This document shows, piece after piece, positions 48,979 through 56,335 of a stretch of DNA of 64,000 nucleotides. The position numbers and the translations under genes were made by a program. Below the pieces are notes generated by a model, which worked only from the letters and a program-made list of their open reading frames with translations, made no database searches and was not told the DNA's origin. Location: assembly GCF_001613445.1 (NCBI RefSeq), contig NZ_BDCJ01000019.1, positions 124,001-188,000 on the forward strand, in the 5' to 3' direction. Within the stretch, counting starts at the first letter, position 1. Every line of letters begins with the position of its first letter. This DNA comes from Nocardia grenadensis NBRC 108939. GTDB lineage: Bacteria > Actinomycetota > Actinomycetes > Mycobacteriales > Mycobacteriaceae.

Positions 48979-50058
48979 ATGGCATCACAAGCAGGCGCTG
49001 ACGCGGTGATTCTGGTCGGCGGAAAGGGGACACGGCTGCGGCCGCTGACCCTGTCGGCGCCCAAGCCGATGCTCCCGACAGCCGGGCTGCCGTTCCTGAC
49101 CCATCTGCTGACCCGGATCGCGGGCGCGGGCATCACCCATGTGGTGCTCAGCACCTCCTACAAGGCCGAGGTCTTCGAGGAATACTTCGGTGACGGCGCC
49201 GAATTCGGCCTGGAGCTCGAATACGTCACCGAGACCGAACCGCTGGGCACCGGCGGCGGTATCCGCAACGTGCTGTCCCGGCTCACCGCGGACAACGTCA
49301 TGGTGTTCAACGGTGACGTCCTCGGCGGCACCGACCTGACATCCATCCTGGAGACCCACGAGAAGACCCGGGCCGACGTCACCCTGCACCTGGTGCGGGT
49401 CAGCGATCCGCGCGCCTTCGGCTGCGTACCGACCGACGCCGACGGCCGGGTCACGGCCTTCCTGGAGAAGACCCAGGACCCGCCGACCGACCAGATCAAC
49501 GCCGGCTGCTACGTCTTCCGGCGCGAATACATCGAGAAGATCCCGGCCGGGCGCCCGGTCTCGGTGGAGCGCGAAGTCTTCCCCGCGCTACTGACCGAGG
49601 GCGCTCGTGTCCAGGGTCACGTCGACACCTCGTACTGGCGGGATATGGGCACTCCGGAGGACTTCGTCCGGGGTTCCGCGGACCTGGTCCGCGGTATCGC
49701 CCCCTCCCCCGCGCTGCCCGGTCAGCGCGGCGAATCCCTCGTGCACGAAGGCGCCGGGATCGCCCCGGGCGCTCTGCTCATCGGCGGCACCGTGGTGGGC
49801 CGCGGCGCGGAAGTGGGCGCCGGTGCCCGCCTCGACGGCGCCATCCTGTTCGACGGCGCCAAAGTGGAGGCCGGAGCCACGGTGGAACGCTCCATCATCG
49901 GTTTCGGCGCCCGCATCGGCCCCCGCGCCCTGGTCCGCGACGGAGTGATCGGCGACGGTGCCAGCGTGGGTGCCCGCTGCGAACTGCTGCGCGGCGCCCG
50001 GGTGTGGCCGGGAGTGGAGATCCCCGACGGCGGGATCCGCTTTTCCACCGACGTGTAG
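48979..50058 (+). CDS. Sugar-nucleotide pyrophosphorylase (mannose-1-phosphate guanylyltransferase type, Rv3264c-like)
   Basis: The 359-residue protein has an N-terminal nucleotidyltransferase domain (AVILVGGKGTRLRPLTLSAPKPML, GDGAEFGLELEYVTETEPLGTGG, VFNGDVLGGTDL) and a C-terminal left-handed beta-helix. That helix shows hexapeptide repeats (IAPGALLIGGTVVGRGAEVGAG, IIGFGARIGPRALVRDGVIG). The M. tuberculosis orthologue (359 aa) makes GDP-mannose and has been named both manB and rmlA2, so no symbol is given. ATG 48979 follows AAGGGAG by 4 nt. With manA and manB it supplies GDP-mannose to glycolipids. Confidence 0.92.
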   Translation: MASQAGADAVILVGGKGTRLRPLTLSAPKPMLPTAGLPFLTHLLTRIAGAGITHVVLSTSYKAEVFEEYFGDGAEFGLELEYVTETEPLGTGGGIRNVLSRLTADNVMVFNGDVLGGTDLTSILETHEKTRADVTLHLVRVSDPRAFGCVPTDADGRVTAFLEKTQDPPTDQINAGCYVFRREYIEKIPAGRPVSVEREVFPALLTEGARVQGHVDTSYWRDMGTPEDFVRGSADLVRGIAPSPALPGQRGESLVHEGAGIAPGALLIGGTVVGRGAEVGAGARLDGAILFDGAKVEAGATVERSIIGFGARIGPRALVRDGVIGDGASVGARCELLRGARVWPGVEIPDGGIRFSTDV

Positions 50059-50061
50059 TGG

Positions 50062-51633
50062 TTACGCGAAGCCGACGGCGCGTTCCCCCCAGGCGGTGAG
50101 CAGGTCGCCCTCGGGGTCCGGCACCACTCGGTCGATCGAATCGATCAGCAGTGTGTCCCGCGATTCCGGATGGTAGGGGGGCCAGTGTTTCGATCCGTCC
50201 AGCGCGGCCGGGACACCGTGGGCGGCGAAGGCCAGCCAGCGGCGCATCATCCGGCCCGAGACCTCGGCGGCCTGTTTACGGCCGCCGAGCCAGAAGGTGG
50301 GGTCGTGGTCGAAGGTGCCGAAGTTGCCGAACACGTACGGCAGCTCGGTGGCGTGACCGGCGCCGACGCGGGCGGCCCGCAGCATGGGCGTGGCGTGGTC
50401 GAAGCGGTACATCCAGGTCCGTGAGTGCTGGGCGTGACCGTCGGCCACCCACAGGGCCGGCATCCGGAACGCCGCGTCGGTGGACATGGCCAGCGCACCC
50501 CGCGGCTTCGCCAGATCGGGGTACACCGCGGTGATCTCGGCGAGTCGTTCCGCGGTCAGCCCGGGATGCCCGGCTTGGACCTGTTCGAGCATGGCGTTCA
50601 CCGCTTGCGGGGTCACCGGCATGATCGGCGACCGGAACAGCCGGAACAGCGACGCCTCGTCCTTGTTGGTGCCGATGATGAGCGGTACCCGGTGTGACCG
50701 CCCGTCCCGGAAGCGGTCGGTGGGATACCCGGGAAGCAGATCCTCGTCGACGACCGGGGCGGCGGCCAGGGTGCCGGGCGCCTGCAGCGGTACCTCGTCG
50801 ATCAGGACCGCGGCGGCTCGCACGATCCGTTCGAGCGGGCATTCGAGCAGTTCGCCGATCCGGGCGCGGGGCAGGTCGATCAGTTCACGGAAACGTTCGG
50901 CCACCCCGGCCGCGCGTTCCTGCCCGTACACGGTGGTGGCGGGTGGGCTCTGCGCGATGGCGCGCTGAAACAGGCCGGCGGCCCGCGGCGCGGTGAGCAG
51001 CGCCGTGACACAGCCGGCCCCGGAGGATTCCCCGAAGAGGACCACATTGCCCGGGTCACCACCGAAGGCGCCGATATTGTCGCGCACCCATTCCAGCGCC
51101 GCGAGCTGGTCGAGCAGGCCCAGATTGGGAACGAACTCGTCGGACAGCGACGACAGGTCCAGGAACCCGAACGCGCCCACCCGGTAGTTCACCGTCACCA
51201 CCACCACGTCACCGGTCTCGGCCAGGTGGCGACCGTCGTAGACGCCCTGGGCCGCGGAGCCGAGGCAGTACGCGCCGCCGTGCAGCCACACCATCACCGG
51301 CCGCGGCTCCTCCGACGCGGTGGCCGGCGCCCAGATATTGAGCCACAGGCAGTCCTCGCCCATGGTCAGCGAGCGGTCCATGGGCACCGTGTTGGCCATA
51401 TCCTGCGGCGCGATCTGCCCGGCGACCAGACAGTCGCGGACGCCATCCCAGCGCTCCGGGGCCCGCGGCGGCCGGAACCTACGGGGTCCGGCGACTGCGG
51501 CGGCATACGGAACACCCCGCCAGACCGATACCGCGCCCTCCCGGCTACCCCGGACCGCACCGAACTGGGTCCGCGCCACCGGGCCGCCCTCGTCGCCCAC
51601 CCCAGGCGTCACCTCGAAGCACTGGACGTTCAT
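50062..51633 (-). CDS. Type B carboxylesterase/lipase
   Basis: A 523-residue alpha/beta hydrolase of the acetylcholinesterase-like carboxylesterase family. MVWLHGGAYCLGSAAQ forms the oxyanion hole, and VVLFGESSGAGCVTAL holds the nucleophile Ser (about residue 199). EDCLWLNIWAP is a family signature. The acid and His lie in the second half (INDEASLFRLF-type segment and YGHATELPYVFGN). No signal peptide is seen, so it is cytosolic. GAGGAGG lies 6 nt before ATG 51633. It ends 3 nt from the stop of the convergent nucleotidyltransferase gene, and no hairpin is present there. Confidence 0.9.
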   Translation of the reverse strand: MNVQCFEVTPGVGDEGGPVARTQFGAVRGSREGAVSVWRGVPYAAAVAGPRRFRPPRAPERWDGVRDCLVAGQIAPQDMANTVPMDRSLTMGEDCLWLNIWAPATASEEPRPVMVWLHGGAYCLGSAAQGVYDGRHLAETGDVVVVTVNYRVGAFGFLDLSSLSDEFVPNLGLLDQLAALEWVRDNIGAFGGDPGNVVLFGESSGAGCVTALLTAPRAAGLFQRAIAQSPPATTVYGQERAAGVAERFRELIDLPRARIGELLECPLERIVRAAAVLIDEVPLQAPGTLAAAPVVDEDLLPGYPTDRFRDGRSHRVPLIIGTNKDEASLFRLFRSPIMPVTPQAVNAMLEQVQAGHPGLTAERLAEITAVYPDLAKPRGALAMSTDAAFRMPALWVADGHAQHSRTWMYRFDHATPMLRAARVGAGHATELPYVFGNFGTFDHDPTFWLGGRKQAAEVSGRMMRRWLAFAAHGVPAALDGSKHWPPYHPESRDTLLIDSIDRVVPDPEGDLLTAWGERAVGFA

Positions 51634-51737
51634 CACAGACCTCCTCTACCTGTGCATTCGAGGGTACGACCGAAGTGGTTACACTTCAGTTTCAAAAATG
51701 TCGCGTTGCATCGCGAAAATGGGCCGTCGGCCCGCTC

Positions 51738-51743
51738 TAGAAT
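51738..51743 (+). promoter_or_regulatory. Leaderless -10 element TAGAAT
   Basis: TAGAAT is 6 nt before ATG 51750, without any ribosome-binding site. It is a near-consensus extended -10. Confidence 0.5.
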
Positions 51744-51749
51744 TCGGCC

Positions 51750-51971
51750 ATGCCGAGTTACGAGTTCCGCTGCCGCAGCTGCGGCGACACGTTCGAGATC
51801 AACCGCCCGATGGCGCAGGCGTCGAATCCGGCCCGTTGCCCGCACGGCCACGACGACACGGTGAAATTGCTGACCACCTTCGCGACCACCGGCCGCGCGG
51901 CCGCCCCGGCCGTCGCCGCGCCCGCCGCGCCTACCGGCGGTGGCTGCTGCGGCGGCGGTTGCTGCGCCTGA
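51750..51971 (+). CDS. FmdB-like zinc-ribbon protein
   Basis: A 73-residue protein with the FmdB-type zinc-ribbon opening MPSYEFRCRSCGDTFEINRPM and a second site CPHGHD. After residue 45 it changes to an Ala/Pro/Thr tail and ends GGGCCGGGCCA, with two vicinal Cys pairs. The tail suggests a second metal-binding site or redox switch. Function is unknown; FmdB family members regulate or chaperone metal-dependent enzymes. Confidence 0.85.
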   Translation: MPSYEFRCRSCGDTFEINRPMAQASNPARCPHGHDDTVKLLTTFATTGRAAAPAVAAPAAPTGGGCCGGGCCA

Positions 51972-52051
51972 TCCCGCGTCCCGGGCCGGGTCGCCACCCC
52001 GCGGCCCGGCCGGTCGCGGCGCGTCTCCACTGCGGCGGCCCGGCGCACGGG

Positions 52052-52348
52052 TCATTCCGCGACGCGAGGATCCGCGCTGCCGCGGTCGATATGGCCGAGA
52101 TCGCGCTCCGGGGCGATCCGATCGCGGACCCGCTGTTTGAGTACCGCGATATCCGGAAATCCCCCATCGGCCCGGCGCTCCCACACCTGGGTGTCGTCGA
52201 CCGTGATGCGGAAGACGCCACCCTCGCCGGGGATCAACGCGACCTCGCCGATATCGGTGGTGAAAGTGGTCAGCAGTTCCTGGGCCATCCAGCTCGCACG
52301 CAGCAGCCAACGGCACTGGGTGCAGTATTCGATGGCGATACGCGACAC
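52052..52348 (-). CDS. SelT/SelW/SelH-family thioredoxin-like protein
   Basis: A 98-residue protein with an N-terminal CTQC motif (YCTQCRWLLRASWMAQELL), in the position of the Cys-x-x-Sec of mammalian SelW. LIPGEGGVFRITVDDTQVWERRADGGFPD follows and matches the Rdx family beta-sheet. It probably has a redox role with a Cys pair, but the partner is unknown. A TAATGT element lies 7 nt before the GTG start, so it may be leaderless. Confidence 0.85.
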   Translation of the reverse strand: MSRIAIEYCTQCRWLLRASWMAQELLTTFTTDIGEVALIPGEGGVFRITVDDTQVWERRADGGFPDIAVLKQRVRDRIAPERDLGHIDRGSADPRVAE

Positions 52349-52355
52349 GACAGGT

Positions 52356-52361
52356 ACATTA
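52356..52361 (-). promoter_or_regulatory. Leaderless -10 element TAATGT
   Basis: On the minus strand TAATGT is followed by 7 nt and GTG 52348 of the SelT/W/H-like gene. Confidence 0.45.
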
Positions 52362-52402
52362 CCGGCGGACCCGACGGGTGGCCGGGCGACCGGCCCGGCC
52401 GG

Positions 52403-52792
52403 TCACCATCGGTCGACCTCCCCGTCCACGTACTGCCAGCATCCATCGACCCGCAGGAATCGGCTGATCTCGTGCAACCGGCCCCGGCCACCCGGATCCC
52501 GATAATGCGCGGTGAATTCGACGGTCCCGGATTCGTCGAACGGACCGCCCCCGGACGCGTGCAGGATCTCCACGAACAGCCAGCGTCGGGCAGGGTCCGG
52601 CCCGAGTTCGGCGGGCCGCGTACCGGCGTGCCAGGTACGCAGCAGGTAGCCGGTATCGCCCACCGCGAAGGCGGTGAACCGGGACCGCATCAGCGCTTCG
52701 GCGGTGGGCGCCGGGCGACCTGCCAGCAGCGGTCCGCAGCATTCACCGAAGATATCGCCGTGGCGGCAAGGGCACGGCTTCGTATCGTCCAC
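52403..52792 (-). CDS. YchJ-family (UPF0225) SEC-C motif protein
   Basis: A 129-residue protein with the N-terminal SEC-C zinc motif CPCRHGDIFGECCGPLLAG, followed by the YchJ domain (PTAEALMRSRFTAFAVGDTGYLLRTWH, RRWLFVEIL, GTVEFTAHYRD, HEISRFLRVDGCWQYVDG). GTG 52792 is chosen because the homologous region starts there and a CACAAT lies 6 nt upstream. An ATG at 52843, overlapping the previous stop as ATGA, would add 17 residues. Function unknown. Confidence 0.85.
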   Translation of the reverse strand: MDDTKPCPCRHGDIFGECCGPLLAGRPAPTAEALMRSRFTAFAVGDTGYLLRTWHAGTRPAELGPDPARRWLFVEILHASGGGPFDESGTVEFTAHYRDPGGRGRLHEISRFLRVDGCWQYVDGEVDRW

Positions 52793-52798
52793 CTCCCG

Positions 52799-52804
52799 AT
52801 TGTG
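52799..52804 (-). promoter_or_regulatory. Leaderless -10 element CACAAT
   Basis: On the minus strand CACAAT-N6-GTG, the same arrangement as bluB (17681-17693). Confidence 0.35.
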
Positions 52805-52839
52805 CCCGGCGGGCGCCGGCCACCTCGGACACCGCCCGC

Positions 52840-53313
52840 TCATCCGGATACGGCGGCCAGTTCGGTGGCGATCCGGACGGTGTCGTCGCGCCAGCGGCGC
52901 AGCTCGGTGACACCGGGCGCGAGCTCGTAGTCGTGGTGATGGGTGGCATGCGACAGCGCGGTCCACAGGGCGGCGATCCGGGCGGCGGTGAGCGGGTCGG
53001 TCACCACGCGCAGCGCCAGCAGCTGGGCCCGCATCGGACAGCGTGCGAGGTCGGGTTCGGTCCGCGACCACAGATCGTCCACCGACTGTTCGAGCGCGAT
53101 TCGCAGAATCCACGCGGTCGCGCGTGACCAGACACCGCCGGCGGCGGGCACCGAACCGTCCAGCAGCCGGTCGACCACCGCCAGCCTTTCCCCGATACCG
53201 GGCCGCGGGCCGGGGTCACCGGTGGGGCCGGACCGTACCGGCCGGCCGTCGGTCCGAAAGCCGCGGCCGCCACCCCCGCGCCGCCCCGAGCCCCGGCCCC
53301 GGCGTCCGCTCAC
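52840..53313 (-). CDS. Uncharacterised small partner of the zinc-hook ATPase
   Basis: A 157-residue protein that I do not recognise. It begins with a basic, Gly/Arg-rich, probably disordered segment (GRRGRGSGRRGGGGRGFRTDGR). About 115 helical residues follow: ERLAVVDRLLDGSVPAAGG, WSRATAWILRIALEQSVDDLW and RAQLLALRVV. The most striking part is LWTALSHATHHHDYELAPGV, with four His in a row of six, then ELRRWRDDTVRIATELA. The pattern recalls HEPN-like or other nuclease/regulator helical bundles but no conserved family can be named. GTG 53313 overlaps the ATPase stop as GTGA, so the two are translated together and likely work together. Confidence 0.65.
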   Translation of the reverse strand: MSGRRGRGSGRRGGGGRGFRTDGRPVRSGPTGDPGPRPGIGERLAVVDRLLDGSVPAAGGVWSRATAWILRIALEQSVDDLWSRTEPDLARCPMRAQLLALRVVTDPLTAARIAALWTALSHATHHHDYELAPGVTELRRWRDDTVRIATELAAVSG

Positions 53314-55826
53314 CCCGCCAGCCACTCGGCGAAACGTTCGGTATCGGCGATCAGCTCGGCGAGATCGCGGTCGATCGGGACATGGGCACCGGCGGTGGCA
53401 TCGCGCACGACCTCGACCGCCCAGCGCCCCTCCTTGGCCAGCTGTTTGTTCAGGTCCTCGATCCGGCGTCCCGGCCCCAGCACCGCGAGGGTGACCATCG
53501 CCCGGGTCGATTGGGCCCGGTCGATCCGTCGCTGTACCTCCCGGTGATCCATACCGCTGGCCAGCAGCACCCGCTTGGCCCGGGCCAGACTCGCCGCCTC
53601 CAGCGCGGAACGGCAGCAGGTCGCGACGAGTTCGTCGGCGATGGCCCGGGGCAGCTGCGGGGTTCGCAGCAGCGCGCGCGCGTCGTCGAGGTAGCGGTGG
53701 ACGGGGTCGCTGGACAGCCGGATCTCCACCACCGAGCGTTCCCGGCGCTGCACCTCGACGATCCGGGCGTCGATCTGCATCCGGCGTACCGCCTCGGCGA
53801 GCCGGTCGTCGTGGGTGAACACCACCACCTGCCGCTCCCAGGCGACGGTGGCCAGCACCCGGGCCAGCCCGTCCACCTTCGCGGGATCCATCGCCTGCAC
53901 CGGATCGTCGATCACCACGAACCGGAACGGGCTCGCCGCGACGGTCGCACGCGGCAGGAACAGGGCCAGGCCGAGCGCGTGCAGCTCACCCTGGCTCATC
54001 ACCCCGAGCGCGGCGCCGTCCACATCGTCCACGGTGACCTCCAACTGCACCCGGCGCGCGCTGTTCGCGTTGCCCTGCAGATGGATGCCGCCGAGTTCGA
54101 CGCTGCTCTGCTGGCGCAGGGTCTGCCACACCCACCGGGCCGTCCCGGCCAGCGGGGCCAGCCGCTCGTCACGCACCCGCGCGGTGGCCGCTTTCAACCA
54201 CTCTTCGGCCGCGCGGGCGGTCTGTCGTTCCGCGGCCTGCGCCGCGACCGTGCCGGTGAGTTCGAGCCAGGCCCGCAGGCGCGGCGCGAACGGCGCCCAT
54301 GCCTCGTCGAGCCGATCCAGTTCCTTACCGGCGCACCGCTGGACGAAATCCAGTTCGGCGGACAAATGCTCGTGCACGGCACGCAACCGATCGGGCAGTT
54401 CCCCCGGATCTTCCGATTCGGGCAGCCCCACCCAGCGGGCCCATACCTCGCCCAGTGTCACGGTGTCCAGGCCTGCGGTATCGGCCGCGGCCAGTGCCGG
54501 CGGGAGCTCGCCCGTGAGCACCCGCAGCTCCGCCAACGCCCGGGTGAGCTCGTCGCGCGCCCGGACGAGATCGGCCGTCCGTAGCGACAGTCCGGCGATC
54601 GCGGCCGCGGTATCGAGCAACCACTGCCGATCCAGCGTGCCGCCCCCACATACGGGGCAGGGCGTGGTGCTGTGCTCGTCGGTATCCGGACCCGTCCGTG
54701 TGCCGGCTGCGGAGAACAGTGGACCGGCGGGACGTGTGTCGGGCGTCCCGGGCCGCCCGTGCGTGGTGACGTGCGTGTACGCGGCGCGCAGCACCTCGAG
54801 GACGCGCAGGTCCGCGGCGACCTCGGGTGCGGTCGCCGCGGCGACCGCGGCAGCCGCGGTGGCGATTCGGGCCGCCAGCGCCGCTATCCGCTCGGCCGAC
54901 GGTAACTTCAGGGCCAGTACCGCCCGCAAGGCGGCCGGTTCCGGCCCACCGGCGGTATCGCCTACCAGCGCCTCGAGCGCGCCGATATCCGGGGCCGGCT
55001 CGCGCAACAGCGCGACCGCGCGCCGCGCGCGCTGATCGGCGACCTCGGCGAGTTCGGTCAGCAGGGTCTGCCTGTCCCGGCGCGCGGTCCGGGCTGCGCG
55101 CTCGAGGTCCAGGCGGCGGACCCGGATCCGCTCGTGCGCGACGATCAGTTCGTCCAGGCCGAGCAACTGGTGCAGCGCGTCGAACAGTTCGCTGGGCTTC
55201 CCGTCCACCAGCGCGCCGAGTTCGCTGTAGGACAGGAACGGCCGATACAACTCCAGGGGCAGCGCCCAGTCACCGCTCGCGAACACCTGCTCGGGCCCGT
55301 CCCCGCGCCGCTGGGTCCAGGTGCCGCCCGGCAGCGGTTCTTCGGCGTCCCATTCCCGGGCCACGGTCAGCGCGGGTTCCGGCCCGTCGGTCCGCAGTTC
55401 CAGTTCCACCCGGACCGGGCCGGACCGGTGCAGGTTGCGCCAGCCCTCGCGCCACGCGGTCGAGCGGCCGTCCCAGCGGCGATTTCCGCCGGTCAACGCG
55501 AGTTCCGCGGCTTCGGCGAAACTCGATTTCCCGCTGCCGTTGCGGCCGGTCACCAGTGTCAGCCCCGGGCCGGTGGGCAATTCGAGCGTGGTCTCCGGGC
55601 CTATACCACGGAACCCGCCCACCCGGATGGTGCGCAGGAAGACACCGTCGAGGACGGAACCCGTTGCGCTCGCCATCGATTCGGCGGAGCCGGGCGGCGG
55701 GTCGAGGGCCGCGCGGACGAGCGCGGCCACCGCGGTGGGAATATCCGGATCCGCATCGATGCGACGCTTTATCACGTCGGCGGGCCGGACGAATGCCGCC
55801 CCGGATTCCTTTCCCACAGCGTTCAC
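53310..55826 (-). CDS. Rad50/SMC-like ABC ATPase with zinc-hook CxxC and C-terminal Rx6H motif
   Basis: An 838-residue ATPase of the RecF/Rad50 type. Walker A GRNGSGKSS is at 94-102, the ABC signature MSQGE at 610-614, Walker B FRFVVIDDP at 637-641 (Asp-Asp rather than Asp-Glu) and the switch His in VVFTHDD near 672. A zinc-hook-like CPVCGGG (Cys390, Cys393) sits between two helical arms of about 100-150 residues, much shorter than in Rad50. The last 110 residues are helical and contain RDATAGAH (808-815), which fits the Rx4-6H pattern of HEPN RNases such as RloC. GTG 55826 has GGTGGAGAA upstream. I infer a conflict or repair role; there is no direct evidence. Confidence 0.8.
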   Translation of the reverse strand: MNAVGKESGAAFVRPADVIKRRIDADPDIPTAVAALVRAALDPPPGSAESMASATGSVLDGVFLRTIRVGGFRGIGPETTLELPTGPGLTLVTGRNGSGKSSFAEAAELALTGGNRRWDGRSTAWREGWRNLHRSGPVRVELELRTDGPEPALTVAREWDAEEPLPGGTWTQRRGDGPEQVFASGDWALPLELYRPFLSYSELGALVDGKPSELFDALHQLLGLDELIVAHERIRVRRLDLERAARTARRDRQTLLTELAEVADQRARRAVALLREPAPDIGALEALVGDTAGGPEPAALRAVLALKLPSAERIAALAARIATAAAAVAAATAPEVAADLRVLEVLRAAYTHVTTHGRPGTPDTRPAGPLFSAAGTRTGPDTDEHSTTPCPVCGGGTLDRQWLLDTAAAIAGLSLRTADLVRARDELTRALAELRVLTGELPPALAAADTAGLDTVTLGEVWARWVGLPESEDPGELPDRLRAVHEHLSAELDFVQRCAGKELDRLDEAWAPFAPRLRAWLELTGTVAAQAAERQTARAAEEWLKAATARVRDERLAPLAGTARWVWQTLRQQSSVELGGIHLQGNANSARRVQLEVTVDDVDGAALGVMSQGELHALGLALFLPRATVAASPFRFVVIDDPVQAMDPAKVDGLARVLATVAWERQVVVFTHDDRLAEAVRRMQIDARIVEVQRRERSVVEIRLSSDPVHRYLDDARALLRTPQLPRAIADELVATCCRSALEAASLARAKRVLLASGMDHREVQRRIDRAQSTRAMVTLAVLGPGRRIEDLNKQLAKEGRWAVEVVRDATAGAHVPIDRDLAELIADTERFAEWLAG

Positions 55827-56331
55827 GGAAGTTCTCCACCCCCTCGAGGCCACACGCCTGTCGAGCCCCCGTGTGTGGTCGTACGGTCGAAAGCTGTGCG
55901 AAACGCTACCCGATGGCGGCCGTTCCGGACAGAGCCGGTTCCCGGCTCTGTCCCGGACGGTTGCGATACACCACGCCGGAACCGGGCGCGGGGAAGTACG
56001 CACGGCCGGCGGCTCGAACGTGCCCGCGGGGATGGGATCTGGTCATCGGCCGACCCGACCGGCTGCCGATGGCCACCCCTCGCCAACCCCGTCGGGCAGC
56101 TCGTCGGTGTGTCACCCTTCAGGGGTGGCTCGGTCTGGCCGAACAGAACAGAATGCCAGACTCGATCGGATCACGCAACATTTACGGAATTTCCCGGAGC
56201 CTCGAATGTGGTTCGGCGCCAAGCGCTTCCACCCATGACCATGCCGCGGAGAGATTCTGTCGGTGCGGTGCGATAGAAATCTCTCGACCGAGAGACGGGG
56301 GCATCATGACCGACCGAAACGAGTCCGCCGG
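55827..56331. other. Divergent intergenic region of the two uncharacterised operons
   Basis: About 505 bp. Bases 55920-55937 and 55943-55960 form an imperfect 18-bp hairpin (two mismatches), 94-134 nt before the ATPase start; it might be a remnant terminator or an attenuator. A palindrome lies at 56280-56295 and a short upstream ORF at 56306-56335. The region is otherwise unremarkable. Confidence 0.45.
56280..56295 (+). promoter_or_regulatory. Palindrome TCTCTCG-AC-CGAGAGA at the operon start
   Basis: A perfect 7-bp inverted repeat with a 2-nt centre, right after a TAGAAA (56274-56279) and 10 nt before the leader ORF. It could be an operator or a 5' hairpin in the transcript of the SWIM-MoxR operon. 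Confidence 0.4.
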
Positions 56332-56335
56332 ATGA
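56306..56335 (+). CDS. Possible 9-codon leader peptide upstream of the SWIM gene
   Basis: ATG 56306 to TGA 56335 encodes MTDRNESAG. Its stop overlaps the SWIM-gene ATG as ATGA, the same junction used between the next genes of the operon. A G-rich segment (GAGACGGGGG) precedes it. If translated, it would couple initiation of the SWIM protein to leader translation. The evidence is positional only. Confidence 0.3.
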   Translation: MTDRNESAG

